Source: Diorhabda sublineata
Lineage: Eukaryota; Arthropoda; Insecta; Coleoptera; Chrysomelidae
NCBI RefSeq assembly: GCF_026230105.1
Contig: NC_079479.1
Location: 32,705,385-32,769,384, forward strand
Length of the DNA stretch: 64,000 bases
Direction: 5' to 3'
The translations under genes were made by a program, and so were the position numbers. A model generated the notes under the pieces. That model searched no databases, was not told where the DNA came from, and saw only the letters and a list, made by a program, of their open reading frames with translations. This document shows positions 26,101 to 36,100 of this stretch, piece after piece; within the stretch, counting starts at the first letter, position 1, and the number at the start of each line of letters is the position of its first letter.

Positions 26101-27860
26101 AAGCTGGAGGACCTGGACAATCCAGTATTCCTGTACAAGGACAGGGATCTACTCAAGGTGGAGGTTGGCCTGGACAAGTAGGATATGATCAATCTCGCAA
26201 CAGACCTTATCAAGAGCAAGTGCCCATACAAAATGGAAGAACCAATCAAGGGGTTTGGCCAAGTCAGAGTGGAAGTATAGGACAGGTTGGAGAGGCAGGA
26301 GGAATTGGTCAAAATATTCCGGGTTTACTGGGTACCTCAAATGGAGCTGTTGGAGGACAAATATCTAATCCGATAGATGATTCGGACTCGCAGGTTCAAA
26401 CTTCTGTTCAACAAACTGATAATGGAACTACCGCACAAGCCCAAGCACAAGGTACATTCGGAGGGGGAACTGCACAATCTCAGGTGTCAGGAACTTATTC
26501 GGGATCTGGATCATTTAGCGCATCGGCAGGATCTGATGATGGTAAGAGAGGAGCTCAAACACAAGTTTCTGGAAGTAAAGAGGGCGCTCAAAGTACTGCG
26601 CAGGGAAAAGGTGGTTTAGGACAATCTCAGTCACAAGTAAGTCTATCACTTGAAACAGGACAAACTAGTTCAAGTGCTCAGAGTGGTGGAATGAACCACG
26701 GAACGCAATCTCAAGTATTAGCTTCTGAAAAAGGAGGTCTAGCTGACGCCCAATCGAATGGACCGGGAAGCACATCTTCTCAAGCTCAAATTGGTTTTAT
26801 ACCATACGAAGAACAGGAGTCGGACGACACTGAACCTTTTAGAGGCGGCGGAGTGGCTGGTGCCCGGAGTGGAACATTTTCAGGAATGTCTCAATCTCAA
26901 GTTCAAGGGAAATTTAGATATGGAGTCAAATACAGTGGCGCTGCGCAAGCCGCTACTGGTGGGACTGGTTTCGGGAAAAATTACACAAGATCGGGACCTT
27001 TCAATCCTATAGAAATAGATTTTAATATAGCTAAAGAAAAACTCTCTCAGAAACAGACCGAACAAGTCGTTACATCGAAAAAACATGAAAATAACAAAAC
27101 AGCTGTGACACCGATCGAAATAGAAACTACAACAATGAAACCAATATCCACGAAAAAATCGTCGCATAAACAAACAAATAACAAGGATTACAAAGATGAG
27201 GATGATGATTATTATGAAGATTACGACGACGAAACCGAGAAACCGAAGACTAGAAGTATAATAACGCAATCAGATCTCAACCAAAGACAGCACATTGTAT
27301 TGGATCCCTTAGAAGACCTAGATCTTACCGTACACCAAAGCAAGGGAGTCATTCCAAGCGCAGATACAATCATCCAACCAGGAGAAACCGTTCCGGGTTA
27401 TCCTGGATACAAAATACCTTTGGGATTCAGAGGCACATTGAAATCAATTGCAAACGGTCCAAATACATACGCCATAGGTAAACATTCGCAAGCTCAAAGT
27501 GCCACTCTCTCTCCGGGAACTGGGAAAATCATTTATAAAAAGCCTTTCTACGCAGTCACATCAAATACTCATTCAACGAACGGTCAGTACAGTTACGGTA
27601 GCGGTTACACATATCAACCCGCATATTCCCCAGTCAGCTACCAACTGAAAAGTGGAAAAATTTTACCAAATTTCATATCAGTTTCCAAATCAGAAACGGG
27701 TTCTAAGAATTTGGATACTGGAAAGAAAACTCCAAGCGTTTATTATAGTCAATCTTCCAGTTGTGGAATTTTCACAAATCAATGTATATTTAACGCCGGT
27801 CGAAAATTATGTTTTCCTAAAGCTAAGACAAATCCCGACGGCACAATTATGGGCTGCTAG
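20171..27860 (+). CDS. Large predicted secreted WPGQ-repeat protein, family unrecognised
   Basis: Five exons join in phase: 20171-20245, 23401-23475, 23700-23852, 23938-24205 and 24265-27860, giving 1388 aa. Exon 1 encodes MIMKYFCAILVTFFNIPLYH, a plausible signal peptide; it is joined only by phase and splice sites. Residues 26-190 are non-repetitive and contain a furin-like site (RAKR). Residues ~200-880 are Gly/Gln/Pro/Trp-rich with dozens of WPGQ/GGWP units, including a 13-residue period. Residues ~890-1080 are Ser/Gln/Ala-rich (AQSQ, SQSQ). An acidic Asp/Glu/Tyr tract follows near 1170, then a Tyr/Ser-rich region. The C-terminus holds four Cys (CGIFTNQC, KLCFPK, terminal MGC). This design suits cuticle, eggshell, silk or matrix proteins, but I recognise no named family. 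The 320-codon minus-strand frame at 25350-26312 is an antisense shadow of the repeats. Confidence 0.78.
20845..21114. mobile_element. MITE with ~20-bp inverted ends GTC[C/G]GAGAGCCGGCTGTATA
   Basis: The left end GTCGGAGAGCCGGCTGTATA is matched in inverted orientation by the right end TATACAGCCGGCTCTCGGAC with one mismatch. Similarity continues inward to a shared GATCAGATAC word. Both ends are flanked by TA, as expected of a TA target duplication (Tc1/mariner-type). The 270-bp element has no coding capacity. It lies in intron 1 of the WPGQ-repeat gene. Confidence 0.85.
21264..21640 (-). mobile_element. Non-LTR reverse-transcriptase relic
   Basis: The minus strand reads CNNYKGMILLSTVNNI, closely matching the C-x-N-Y-R-G-I-x-L-L block of non-LTR reverse transcriptases, then TRENLQGFRENRRTTDAK and LILRQITINKK, as expected just before the first catalytic Asp. 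The catalytic core itself is not intact. Minus-strand A-rich sequence up to about 22100 may be the upstream part of the same element. It lies in intron 1 of the WPGQ gene, antisense to it; the + strand hydrophobic frames here are shadows. Confidence 0.75.
22210..22573. mobile_element. Foldback array of ~79-bp MITE units in both orientations
   Basis: One forward unit (about 22210-22290) and a truncated second one (22291-22320) face three head-to-tail reverse units starting at 22335, 22414 and 22493, with a period of 79 bp. Each unit carries the terminal word GGCCCAGTCC(G/A)CACTGCGA, an internal CACCGAGCGAATTTTAATCTCGC, and a junction TGACTTCTAA or its complement. The structure could fold into a long hairpin. 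It lies in intron 1 of the WPGQ gene. Multiple tandem units with shared junctions are unlike a single simple MITE. Confidence 0.85.
23639..23672. repeat. Diverged copy of the GCGCGTTTCGATAA hairpin repeat
   Basis: GCGCGTTTCGATAATTAATTTATCATCTTCAG matches the repeat at about 8803-8835, including the small hairpin and CTTCAG tail. It ends about 30 bases before the splice acceptor of exon 3 of the WPGQ gene, so it forms part of that intron's 3' end. Confidence 0.6.
24846..25001 (+). repeat. 39-bp (13-residue) tandem repeat inside the WPGQ gene
   Basis: Four consecutive 39-bp units encode WPGQIQSAGQVGG, WPGQIQPPGQVGN, WPGQIQRPGQTGN and a diverged LPTQMRSPGQSEN, with a fifth WPGQ beginning at 25002. 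DNA identity between the first three is high, so this block arose by recent duplication, while the rest of the repeat region is more diverged and irregular. Confidence 0.9.
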
Positions 27861-28329
27861 AATCTATTTATATCTAGATTAAGTTACTGTAACAATCAAA
27901 TGTACATACACGAATAATATTAATAACGTTTTTTTTTTCAAATTTCCTTATTTATCCTTTGCATCAAACCTCATTTCATATTTATTTCCTTATTTTGTTG
28001 CGCAACAATCGAGTGCTTCTTCTTCTTCTCTATTGGCCTTTTGTCTAACGACATACAGCCAGGATCTGCTTCATGTCCTTCAAAATAGGAATAGGTGACT
28101 ACAAAGGGTAGCAGATATAGACCCTTCATGTCCTGTGGTGTATTCAAGACATTATACGGAGGATTACACCAGGAGAGTAGGATAAAGAAAGGATTTTTTT
28201 TGGAAATAGCAAAAAGTCAACTTTGAAAAGTTGCATAAACGCCTACTGTCCACTTAGAGTGTTATGCCGTTTCGTATCAAGTATTTAACAAAAAGCTCCA
28301 CTGATTATGCTTAAATAGTTCTTAAAGTA

Positions 28330-28920
28330 ATTCGTCGTTTGGAGATGATTTAATCGTGCAATCAAGAAACATGTGGTTCAAGTCTCCACAGTCACAGAAG
28401 GATCATTGGAGTGAGGTTAGGTCCAATTCTTCGAGCAATCTTCCTTATGGATCTCTTTGTCTAGTAAACAATCATTGAAATTTATAGAGTAATCATTGTA
28501 TTCTTTCATTATTTCTAAAAATTTTTCATTGCAGCCTATTGACCCCTTAGAAATGTTGGATTTTAACCACTCCAGTTTTCCTATTTGTAGCATGGATACC
28601 CCTCTGTAGTTTCCAGTTTGTCTATATGTAGCTAAGCCTAGTCTTTTCAGTAAGTTTGGGGGATGCCTTATCCTCCAAAACGTTAGTTCCTCATTATATA
28701 TTTGATAAAACGTGATCAACGATCTTGTTACAAGTCAGTTGTTTTTGCCGAGCCTTCCTTGCAAGCAAACCGTTGAAGGACGTGATACAAACACTTTTGG
28801 CCAAACTATGAATGGGATATGGCCCAGCGAGTCTTCTTCGTCTCGATTATCGGAGTCACCGGGTACCCAAATAAAGGACCATCAGCCACGTGTTACTGTA
28901 GGACTTTCTTACATTCTAGC
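28330..28920 (-). mobile_element. Non-LTR retrotransposon RNase H/C-terminal relic
   Basis: Read on the minus strand, the region around 28810-28870 gives FIWVPGDSDNRDEEDSL, a decayed form of the RNase H block W-V-P-G-H-S-G-x-x-G-N-E-x-A-D. Downstream, near 28340-28410, it gives FCDCGDLNHMFLDCTIKS, the C-x-C-G-x-x-x-x-H-x-x-x-x-C cysteine/histidine motif typical of the C-terminus of I/R1/jockey-type elements. Between them lies an open frame with no clear match. Stops and frameshifts make it a dead copy, located between two convergent genes. Confidence 0.75.
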
Positions 28921-29350
28921 ACAAGCCTATGATATACCGTTTCGGTTTGAATGGCAGCTCTGCTGTTTGAGCAGATTGAGATTACTCTGTTTTTATGACG
29001 TCTGTTGAGTCTCGCGCGTCCACTTTCCCATAAAGAGAAAATTTGGTTTATTTTGGGAGTTCAAATGTTGATTTAGGAGAAACTAACTATGGGATATGCA
29101 CTGTCAGCTTCTTCTTATGGGAAAATATGATGAGTGACGACATAATTAATGTTTTCGGGTAGTATCAGATCTCAAGTTTGTAAAATGGGATGAGAATAAC
29201 ATTTTATAGAAAATAAAATATATATTTTCAAATTTACATAATTATTTTCCATATTTATATAGGATAAAAAAAATAATAAATAACTTAAATGAACATTGTA
29301 CAAATCTTGTTGCTCAATAGTTTAATATAATAGTTTGAATTCGGAATATC

Positions 29351-32300
29351 CTACAAAAACTCATGAATGTCATCGTCGCTACCTTCTAAATTCGTACTTC
29401 GATGAGTCAACAAACTGGATGAACTGCAGTTACGTAACCTAAAAGGAATAAAACCAAATTACAAATTATGAATATCCAACAGGTAATTAAATAAAACAGT
29501 AACCAATCAGCGGGATTGATATTAAATATCAATTCTTTGATGATGATAACAAATTTAGTTTCCGTTTTATAAAATGTTATTCCTGAGTTACCGAATACTT
29601 TCCTCTATACATTACATGTTAATATTCATTATTTAATAGACATATCTAAAAATATTATGTATATTTTATATATAAATACATATAATTCTCATCTACTCAG
29701 CGAAAAAAATCTATAGAAATTATTTTTTGAGTTTGCATGTCAATGTCCAATAAATAGATACAAATATTCACAAAAGTTCATTTGTCCAACATACAAATAT
29801 AGTTTTATAAAATAGAAGGCAACTCTATAATACTGTTATGAAGTCATTTCCGCCCTGGAGCCAGTCCTGTTTGGATATAGTAGAATTCTAAAATTCGGCA
29901 AAGGCACCGCCTTCGATGAAATACCCAAATTTGTTTGATCTCCGTTTTTACAGCAAGCAGTTTATGTACATTGCTTCTTTCGAACTAATTTCTAGAAAGG
30001 TCTATTTATTTATTGGTGGGAACTTCTTACTGTAAAAATATTATCCAAACATCATAAAAGCCATAAAAATAATTTTTGGAATTACTAATTCTGTTTGTTA
30101 TTTAATAAATTTGTTAAAAAAAATTATTCATAATAAATTCCTTATTAGATATTTCTGCAAACTACTTACTCACCTTCATGTATAATATTTTCATGCAACT
30201 TAATTAAGCATGATAAGATTAGAAAGCTTGATGGTTTCCATCCTTTACTTGACATAAGAAAAACTACAGCCATGCAACTAGATATTAAAAATAAAATTAA
30301 ACTTTCACAAGACATAAAAATAGTTTTCAAGTTATAGAATAATTTGTTGATAAATCTTATCAATTTAAGGTTGCAATCAATCACAATTAATTTCTATTCA
30401 AAAAAGCCATTGTAATTAAAAGTTATATGAAAAAAATCTAAGAAATGAGAAATTTGAAAAAATATATAAAATGTTTGATGTTAATTATTAAATTATAAAA
30501 GAATGTTTTTACCTCTAAATGTTCTTGGGTTTAGATTTCTTCTGATTTAAAATTTTTTAAATTTCTTTGTACTTCAATTTCATACAAAGTGATTCAATTT
30601 AACAACATGATTACGATAATATAACAACATGATTATGAGGTGCTTATATCCAAATCTGCTTGAGCTTGAACCGGACCTTCTGGATAACCTTGGTATGGAC
30701 AATTTTCGCAAGAGCGTTTGCCATGGATGACAGGAGAACCGAATAAATTGGTTTGTTGCATATTGTTAAATTGAATCATTATGTTGGAAATTAAAATACA
30801 AAATTTTTTTCATCTGTTTTTAAAAAATTATAAAAGAATCAGAAGAGACCTACAACCAAGATCATTTAGAAGCATAAACATATCAAAAGATCTAAGAAAT
30901 AATTTTTCAAATTCTGTTTAATTCAATGCGGTTTTAAAATATTAACATTTTATTATATGGAAATAACTTTCACTATCAAAAACTAGAATTTATCTTTTTA
31001 ATGAGCCGAACAAATATAGTTTGGAATATTGAAATCAACTTGAATGAAGTTAAAGTCAAAATTAAAACACAAAATTTATTTTTTTTTTTATAAAATTTGA
31101 TAAAACCCTAATACTTACACAATCATTTTCATCGTATTGAGCCATTTCCTCACCACCATCTTCCTTTTCCATACTACAAAATCAGTACAGGAAAGTATTA
31201 GTATTCTACCAAGCATTAATAAAATAAATCCCATATATATAGCTACATACATTTTAAAAATCTACCATAAGGTATTTTTAATAAATATCCTAATCCCAAA
31301 TGTTAATTATTTACTGATATTATTTTTGTTAGCTTGGTCAGAAATGTCTCATGAAAATAATGTTCAATTCCTGAACTCACATTTCCCAGTAGTGCTTACT
31401 TATCAACTTTATTTCACACTGGTTTCAATGTACATGATTTTATCAAAAAAAATTTAAGGGTACATTTGACTTGTACTATTAACATTAACAAAATATTGAA
31501 AAAAGCAGATTATCTGTTTCTGAAATAAATTTTATTTCAAACAAACTAGTACAAAAACATGTGAAGTGACCCATAAGTTTTTAATTAGTACCTATAACCA
31601 GTAATAACATCACAGAGTGAATCCCCAATTAGGGACACTTTCCCTATACCTAAACCATTGTTAACAAATGAAATAAATAAGTTTGTTGATTGATAAAAGC
31701 TTATGAATTGTACTAATAATTGACAAAGTGAGTTTTTTCACAAATTAATTTCAAAATATTGAAAGTTGTGACATTTTTTGAGAACCAATTTACATTAAGT
31801 TAATAAACTTCAAAGGATAGGTCAGGAACCTGTGGAGTGATCGATATGGTTTAACTAGTACCTCCCGTACAATTCATTGCAAAAGTGAGTTTTTCCTAAA
31901 CCATCACCAAAATTTCTAGAAGCAACTGTAGATGACTAAATTTATATCATTCTATACTTAATAAGTGGTTAAAACATCTTAATACTTAAAATTAATACTA
32001 ACCTTGAATGAAGATGTTGAAGCTGTAATTGAAAATTATCCACTTGTTCTTGTAATTCATCATTAGTTCTTTGGATTTTCCTAATATTATTCGTGGCACT
32101 GTCTAATTCATCTTCGGCTACTGCTAAATCTCTTTTCAGTTCTTCTACTCTAGTTCGAAGTTTTTTAACTTCATTCTCGTATTGTTCAGCTCTTCGAACA
32201 GCATGAGCTAGCTCAGTCATCTTATCTTGAACCATCTTTTTCAATTTGATTTGGGAATGTTTCAATTCGGTTATTTCCTAAATAAAAAAAAGATGTTTAG

Positions 32301-34192
32301 GTGAATAAGTAAATAATTTGATTTAGCCTGACATACTTTGTTTTTATCTAGTAATTCTTGTTGTAAGTGTCTAATTTCAACATCAGAATTAGTGATAGGC
32401 CGTCCTTTTCGTTCTAATCTTTCTTGCATGTCCCTTAATTCACTCCGAAGTTTCTTATTATCTCTTTCTATTGCTAGTTTTTCTGTTTCTAATCTTTCTC
32501 TTTTACCCCATTCTGCAGCATTTTCTGCTTGCAACCGTTCCAACTATAAAATAAAAATCAATTAACAATGTGTCTTTAAAATTAATCATAATATCTTTAT
32601 TCACCTCTGCTCTCAAATCATTCAGTCTTTTATCCATTCCCTCCCTGGAGCTTGCCTCATCTTGTAAATCAGCTTTAATTAATTGCAATTCTTTTTGATG
32701 CTGATCTTGGAGTAATAAAATTTCTCGCATTGTATCTTGTTTGGCTTCTCTAATTTCATCACATTTGTCTTTTGCTTCCTGTAGTTCGCAATGAAGCCGC
32801 TCAATACTTTTATGTAGATGAGATTTTTCTCTACAAAAACACATGAAAAAACTAATCAAAGAATAGAAAATAAAGTACATGTACAGTGGTGGATTTACTA
32901 GTAGGCTAAGTGGGCTGTAACTTAGTGGCAGCAGATTTCATGGGGCAGCAAATTTTATTCAAAAATTGAATGAGTTGAAATCATTGGTTCTAACGGAAAA
33001 AGATAGTTTGGTGAAAAAATTTTTCAACTAAATCTTCTAGTCTTTGTATACAAGGGTTATATTATAATTATATCGAGTATCTCCTATTGTCAATTCTTCT
33101 AGTTTAATAAAATTAATTTAGAATGAAATTTCAAATAATCAAACGATCCATAGTATTGTTATTTACCTGTTCATTTTGTTACTATTTGTTTCATTATTTA
33201 TTCAAATTCATTCAAAATTATTCAAAAATCAATTAATTATAAAAAAATATGATATAACATGATTTTACTCACTCTCTTTCTATCTGTAAAGTTTTTGTAG
33301 CTTCTTCCAACCTCAATTGCAGCATGGATAATTTTTGTAAAATATAATCTTCTTCATAATCATTGGAAAGTTTTTCTATTCCGTTAGGAGCTTCTGGTTC
33401 GACGGAATTTAATTTCTTATTAAGTTCTTTATATCTAGGTACAGCTCCTTGTAAAATATATTCTTCAAAAACTGAACTATCTAAATTTTGTTCAACTGTA
33501 CTATCACATTCCGGATTTGATTGTGATGAAGTGACGCCGTTTTCTCTCTCTTTCATGGGTGAATTGTTACTAAACACAAAATCTTTAAGTGGATCATCAC
33601 TCAAAGCTTCAAGGATCTGAGAATCGAATTGACCTGCATGTTTCAATAATAAAATATGGACTTTTTCAATTTCTTTTTTGAGCTGATCATTTTGTTTTTC
33701 CAATTCTTCTTTATCTCTTTTGCAGCTATTTGTTTCTTTTAATACTGCTTCTAGTTTTGCACGCATTTGTTTACATTCTTCTCTTGCTTTATTTCGTTCA
33801 TTGCGAACTTTACTCCATTTTTCTCTCCAATTTGCGGTGCAATCAGACCACCATCTCATGGTTTTTTCCATTTGTGCGGCTCTACCTTTAGCTTCTTCAA
33901 GCTCTCTTTGTCGTAGTGCCTATTAGACAATAAATAATTTCATATAATTTATACCAACCCACAGTAAAAATTTACATACACCTTGTAGATCAATTAAGGT
34001 AACAGAACAAATTAATTTATAGATTTGTAGTTTTATTAAATCATATAGAATTAAATAGTTTGAAATAAAATGTACCTCATTAGCTTCCCATTCGGAAATA
34101 TCGGCAATTCTGGAAGAAGTAATGGAGGCGGCATCATGATCTCTTGGGTGCTGACGCCTAGATGATGTCCCAGTTGTGTTAGTTTGAGCCAT
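29351..34192 (-). CDS. CCDC102A: Coiled-coil domain-containing protein 102A orthologue
   Basis: Minus-strand coding exons are 34192-34076, 33919-33273, 32830-32605, 32543-32337, 32277-32003 and 29438-29351 (1560 nt, 519 aa), all GT/AG and phase-consistent. After a short polar N-terminus, residues ~56-90 carry the conserved block MEKTMRWWSDCTANWREKW, which I recognise as CCDC102A. The rest is almost continuous heptad-rich coiled coil (residues ~60-140 and ~230-490) broken by an acidic Ser-rich linker. The last exon adds a non-coiled tail ending DDDIHEFL. The vertebrate protein is a similar length (about 550 aa). No enzymatic motif is present; coiled-coil scaffold behaviour is inferred. It is divergent from the wurst gene and convergent with the WPGQ gene. 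The final intron (32002-29439) holds possible alternative exons. Confidence 0.9.
31119..31173 (-). other. Possible alternative 55-nt exon in the last CCDC102A intron
   Basis: A pyrimidine-rich tract and TAG precede, and a strong GTAAGT donor follows, a 55-nt open segment encoding MEKEDGGEEMAQYDENDC after one leading base. That base completes the split codon left by CCDC102A exon 5, so splicing in frame is possible. It would exit in phase 0, and joining it to the terminal exon at 29438 would then stop after two residues. This would give an acidic alternative tail. It may be an unused pseudo-exon. Confidence 0.35.
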
Positions 34193-34316
34193 TTCAATAA
34201 ATTTTCATTATTCTATTAACGCTTAATTAGACTTTGACGTGATTTTAATAATTTATTTGTTTACTTTTAACACAGCGTCTTGCAGTTGACACTAAATAAT
34301 AGTGAAAAGTATTCTA

Positions 34317-34330
34317 TTGACAGCTGTCAA
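34317..34330. promoter_or_regulatory. Perfect 14-bp palindrome TTGACAGCTGTCAA
   Basis: The sequence is its own reverse complement. It combines a central E-box CAGCTG with two inverted TGACAG half-sites, a word bound by TALE-class homeodomain proteins. It lies 125 bases upstream of the CCDC102A start codon, a core-promoter distance. Function is inferred from position and symmetry only. Confidence 0.5.
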
Positions 34331-34998
34331 CTTGTAAAACATTCTAGGGACTATTTTCTCTGCATATCTAGTATGAATTTTTTATGTAATCATTTTAGAA
34401 ATCTGAATTATTTAAGGACAAAAATAACAGATTCATTTGTACTAATTTAATATAAAATACTGTAGTGACCGAAAATGGTAAAGATATGTATAAATATCTA
34501 CCAAGAAATAGTTTATGCTTCATTAACATTAGACATTATTTAAAAAGTATTATGGACTTTTTTTGATTTATAGAATTATTGAAACTTTTAGTTTTTGCTA
34601 TTTTATGGATAGTACATAAGTTTTAATCTCTTTTTTAAACACAATACATCATAAAATATTTTATTGTTATTCATTTTCAACAAATATAAATTCTACGTTA
34701 CAGTTTCGTTAAAAAAAAATAAACAGATTGTTGTAGTGTTTGTGAAATATATTCAAATTTATAAAATTTAAATACATTCCATAAACTAATGTTAATTATG
34801 AATGCACTACTCATTTTTAGCGCATTTTTACGAAAAATTTGCTATCTATGCGATATCTTTTCACATGAAGCATGGCGAGCTCGGACATTTTGTATTTAAT
34901 TCCTCTACAGCTGTAGATGTAGATACCGAAATGAAAAAAACTTTGGGCATTATTAGGTAAAAAGAATTAAATTAACCAAAATTTGATCCCATTGGCCA

Positions 34999-35139
34999 AA
35001 TGACATGAATTGACGTGCATCGACATTAATCGATGTCAATACACATCATAAGACATCGATAAACATCAAATGACAATAGACGTCAATTGGCTTTAATGGA
35101 CGTCATTTCATGTCATTTGAAGTCATTTTTCATTTCATG
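34999..35139. promoter_or_regulatory. Cluster of TGACGTCA/TGACAT-like motifs
   Basis: Within about 140 bp there are roughly ten related words in both orientations: TGACATGA, TGACGTG, CGACAT, ATGTCA, GACATCG, TGACAA, GACGTCA (twice), TGTCATTT and AGTCATTT. They resemble CRE/ATF or AP-1 sites and overlap small inverted repeats such as CATCGACATTAATCGATG. The density is far above that of neighbouring sequence. It may be an enhancer or a decayed simple repeat. Confidence 0.4.
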
Positions 35140-36100
35140 AACCAATTATTATGAGAATTGTCAAGAAATAATGAGGACAAAATTATTGAATAAATGAAAT
35201 TAAGTATTGATATTTCTTGTTTTATTTTTCATGGAAATTTCCTATTTTCCTAATTATGAATAGATCCAATTATTATTTTGTTTAACTTCGACCTACTTTT
35301 CTCAAGCTTTCTTCTTTTGTCTTCGTTGTCTTATATATACTGAAAAGTGTTGTTGCTTTATATTTATTCTTTTTCTATTTCTACGTTACTTCCTCTTGTA
35401 TACATTAACGAATTACTAATTATTCTTGCAATTAATTTGATATTATGATTTCCGTCGATACTTCTATTATAATTTCTTGTCATATTCATTCTATTAACTG
35501 CCCTACTTTAGATATAATAATGGGTATTATGAACATATTATTATACTTTTAACCATTTCGTTTCCCAGAAATAAAAAACAAATATTGAATTATAAAAAAC
35601 AAATTATATTTATAAGTTCACCTCCTCAATATAAAAGTACTATCTTATATCTCTGTTCTTATTTCTTCCTTTAAACTGTTACCACAGATAATTATGAGTA
35701 TTATATAAATAAAACTACTCCATATTCGCGACCCAACTATCAGGAGATAATAAAACAAGGAACTTCGCAGTAACGGTAGTTTATAAATTGACTGTCACAG
35801 TTTTATTAATATTTTAGATGAACGTGTATTTGGCCTTCACCTTACCATGTTGTCACTACGCCTATGTTGTCTTCAACAGGTATCTTCTCCGTTTTAAAGT
35901 TCCTTAACGTTCGTTACGTGGAAACCTCCAATTTCTTGACTCAGTCGGTTTGGTTTCACGTTCAATGAACTTACTAAATTACGTTAAGTAAAAATAATGT
36001 TGCAGAACGGTAGTAAAAACTAAATAAACTAAATATAAAAAAAATAATAAAAAGGAAGATTTTGTTGTAATTCGTCTGTAATTAAAAAGTGTAGTTAAAT

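Larger units (their letters stand above)
34193..36100. promoter_or_regulatory. Divergent intergenic region between CCDC102A and wurst
   Basis: This 1.9-kb spacer separates the start codons of CCDC102A (minus) and wurst (plus), so it should contain both promoters. It includes a perfect 14-bp palindrome near the CCDC102A start and a cluster of TGACGTCA-like words at 34999-35139. The remainder is AT-rich with no coding exon or recognisable mobile element. Confidence 0.5.

Noticed and set aside
25350..26312. 320-codon minus-strand open frame
   Set aside because: It is the antisense reading of the WPGQ repeats; Ser/Thr/Leu-rich composition follows from the Gly/Gln/Pro codons on the + strand.
26880..27269. 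129-codon minus-strand frame rich in Ile/Phe/Val
   Set aside because: Antisense shadow of the acidic Asp/Glu/Lys tract of the WPGQ gene.
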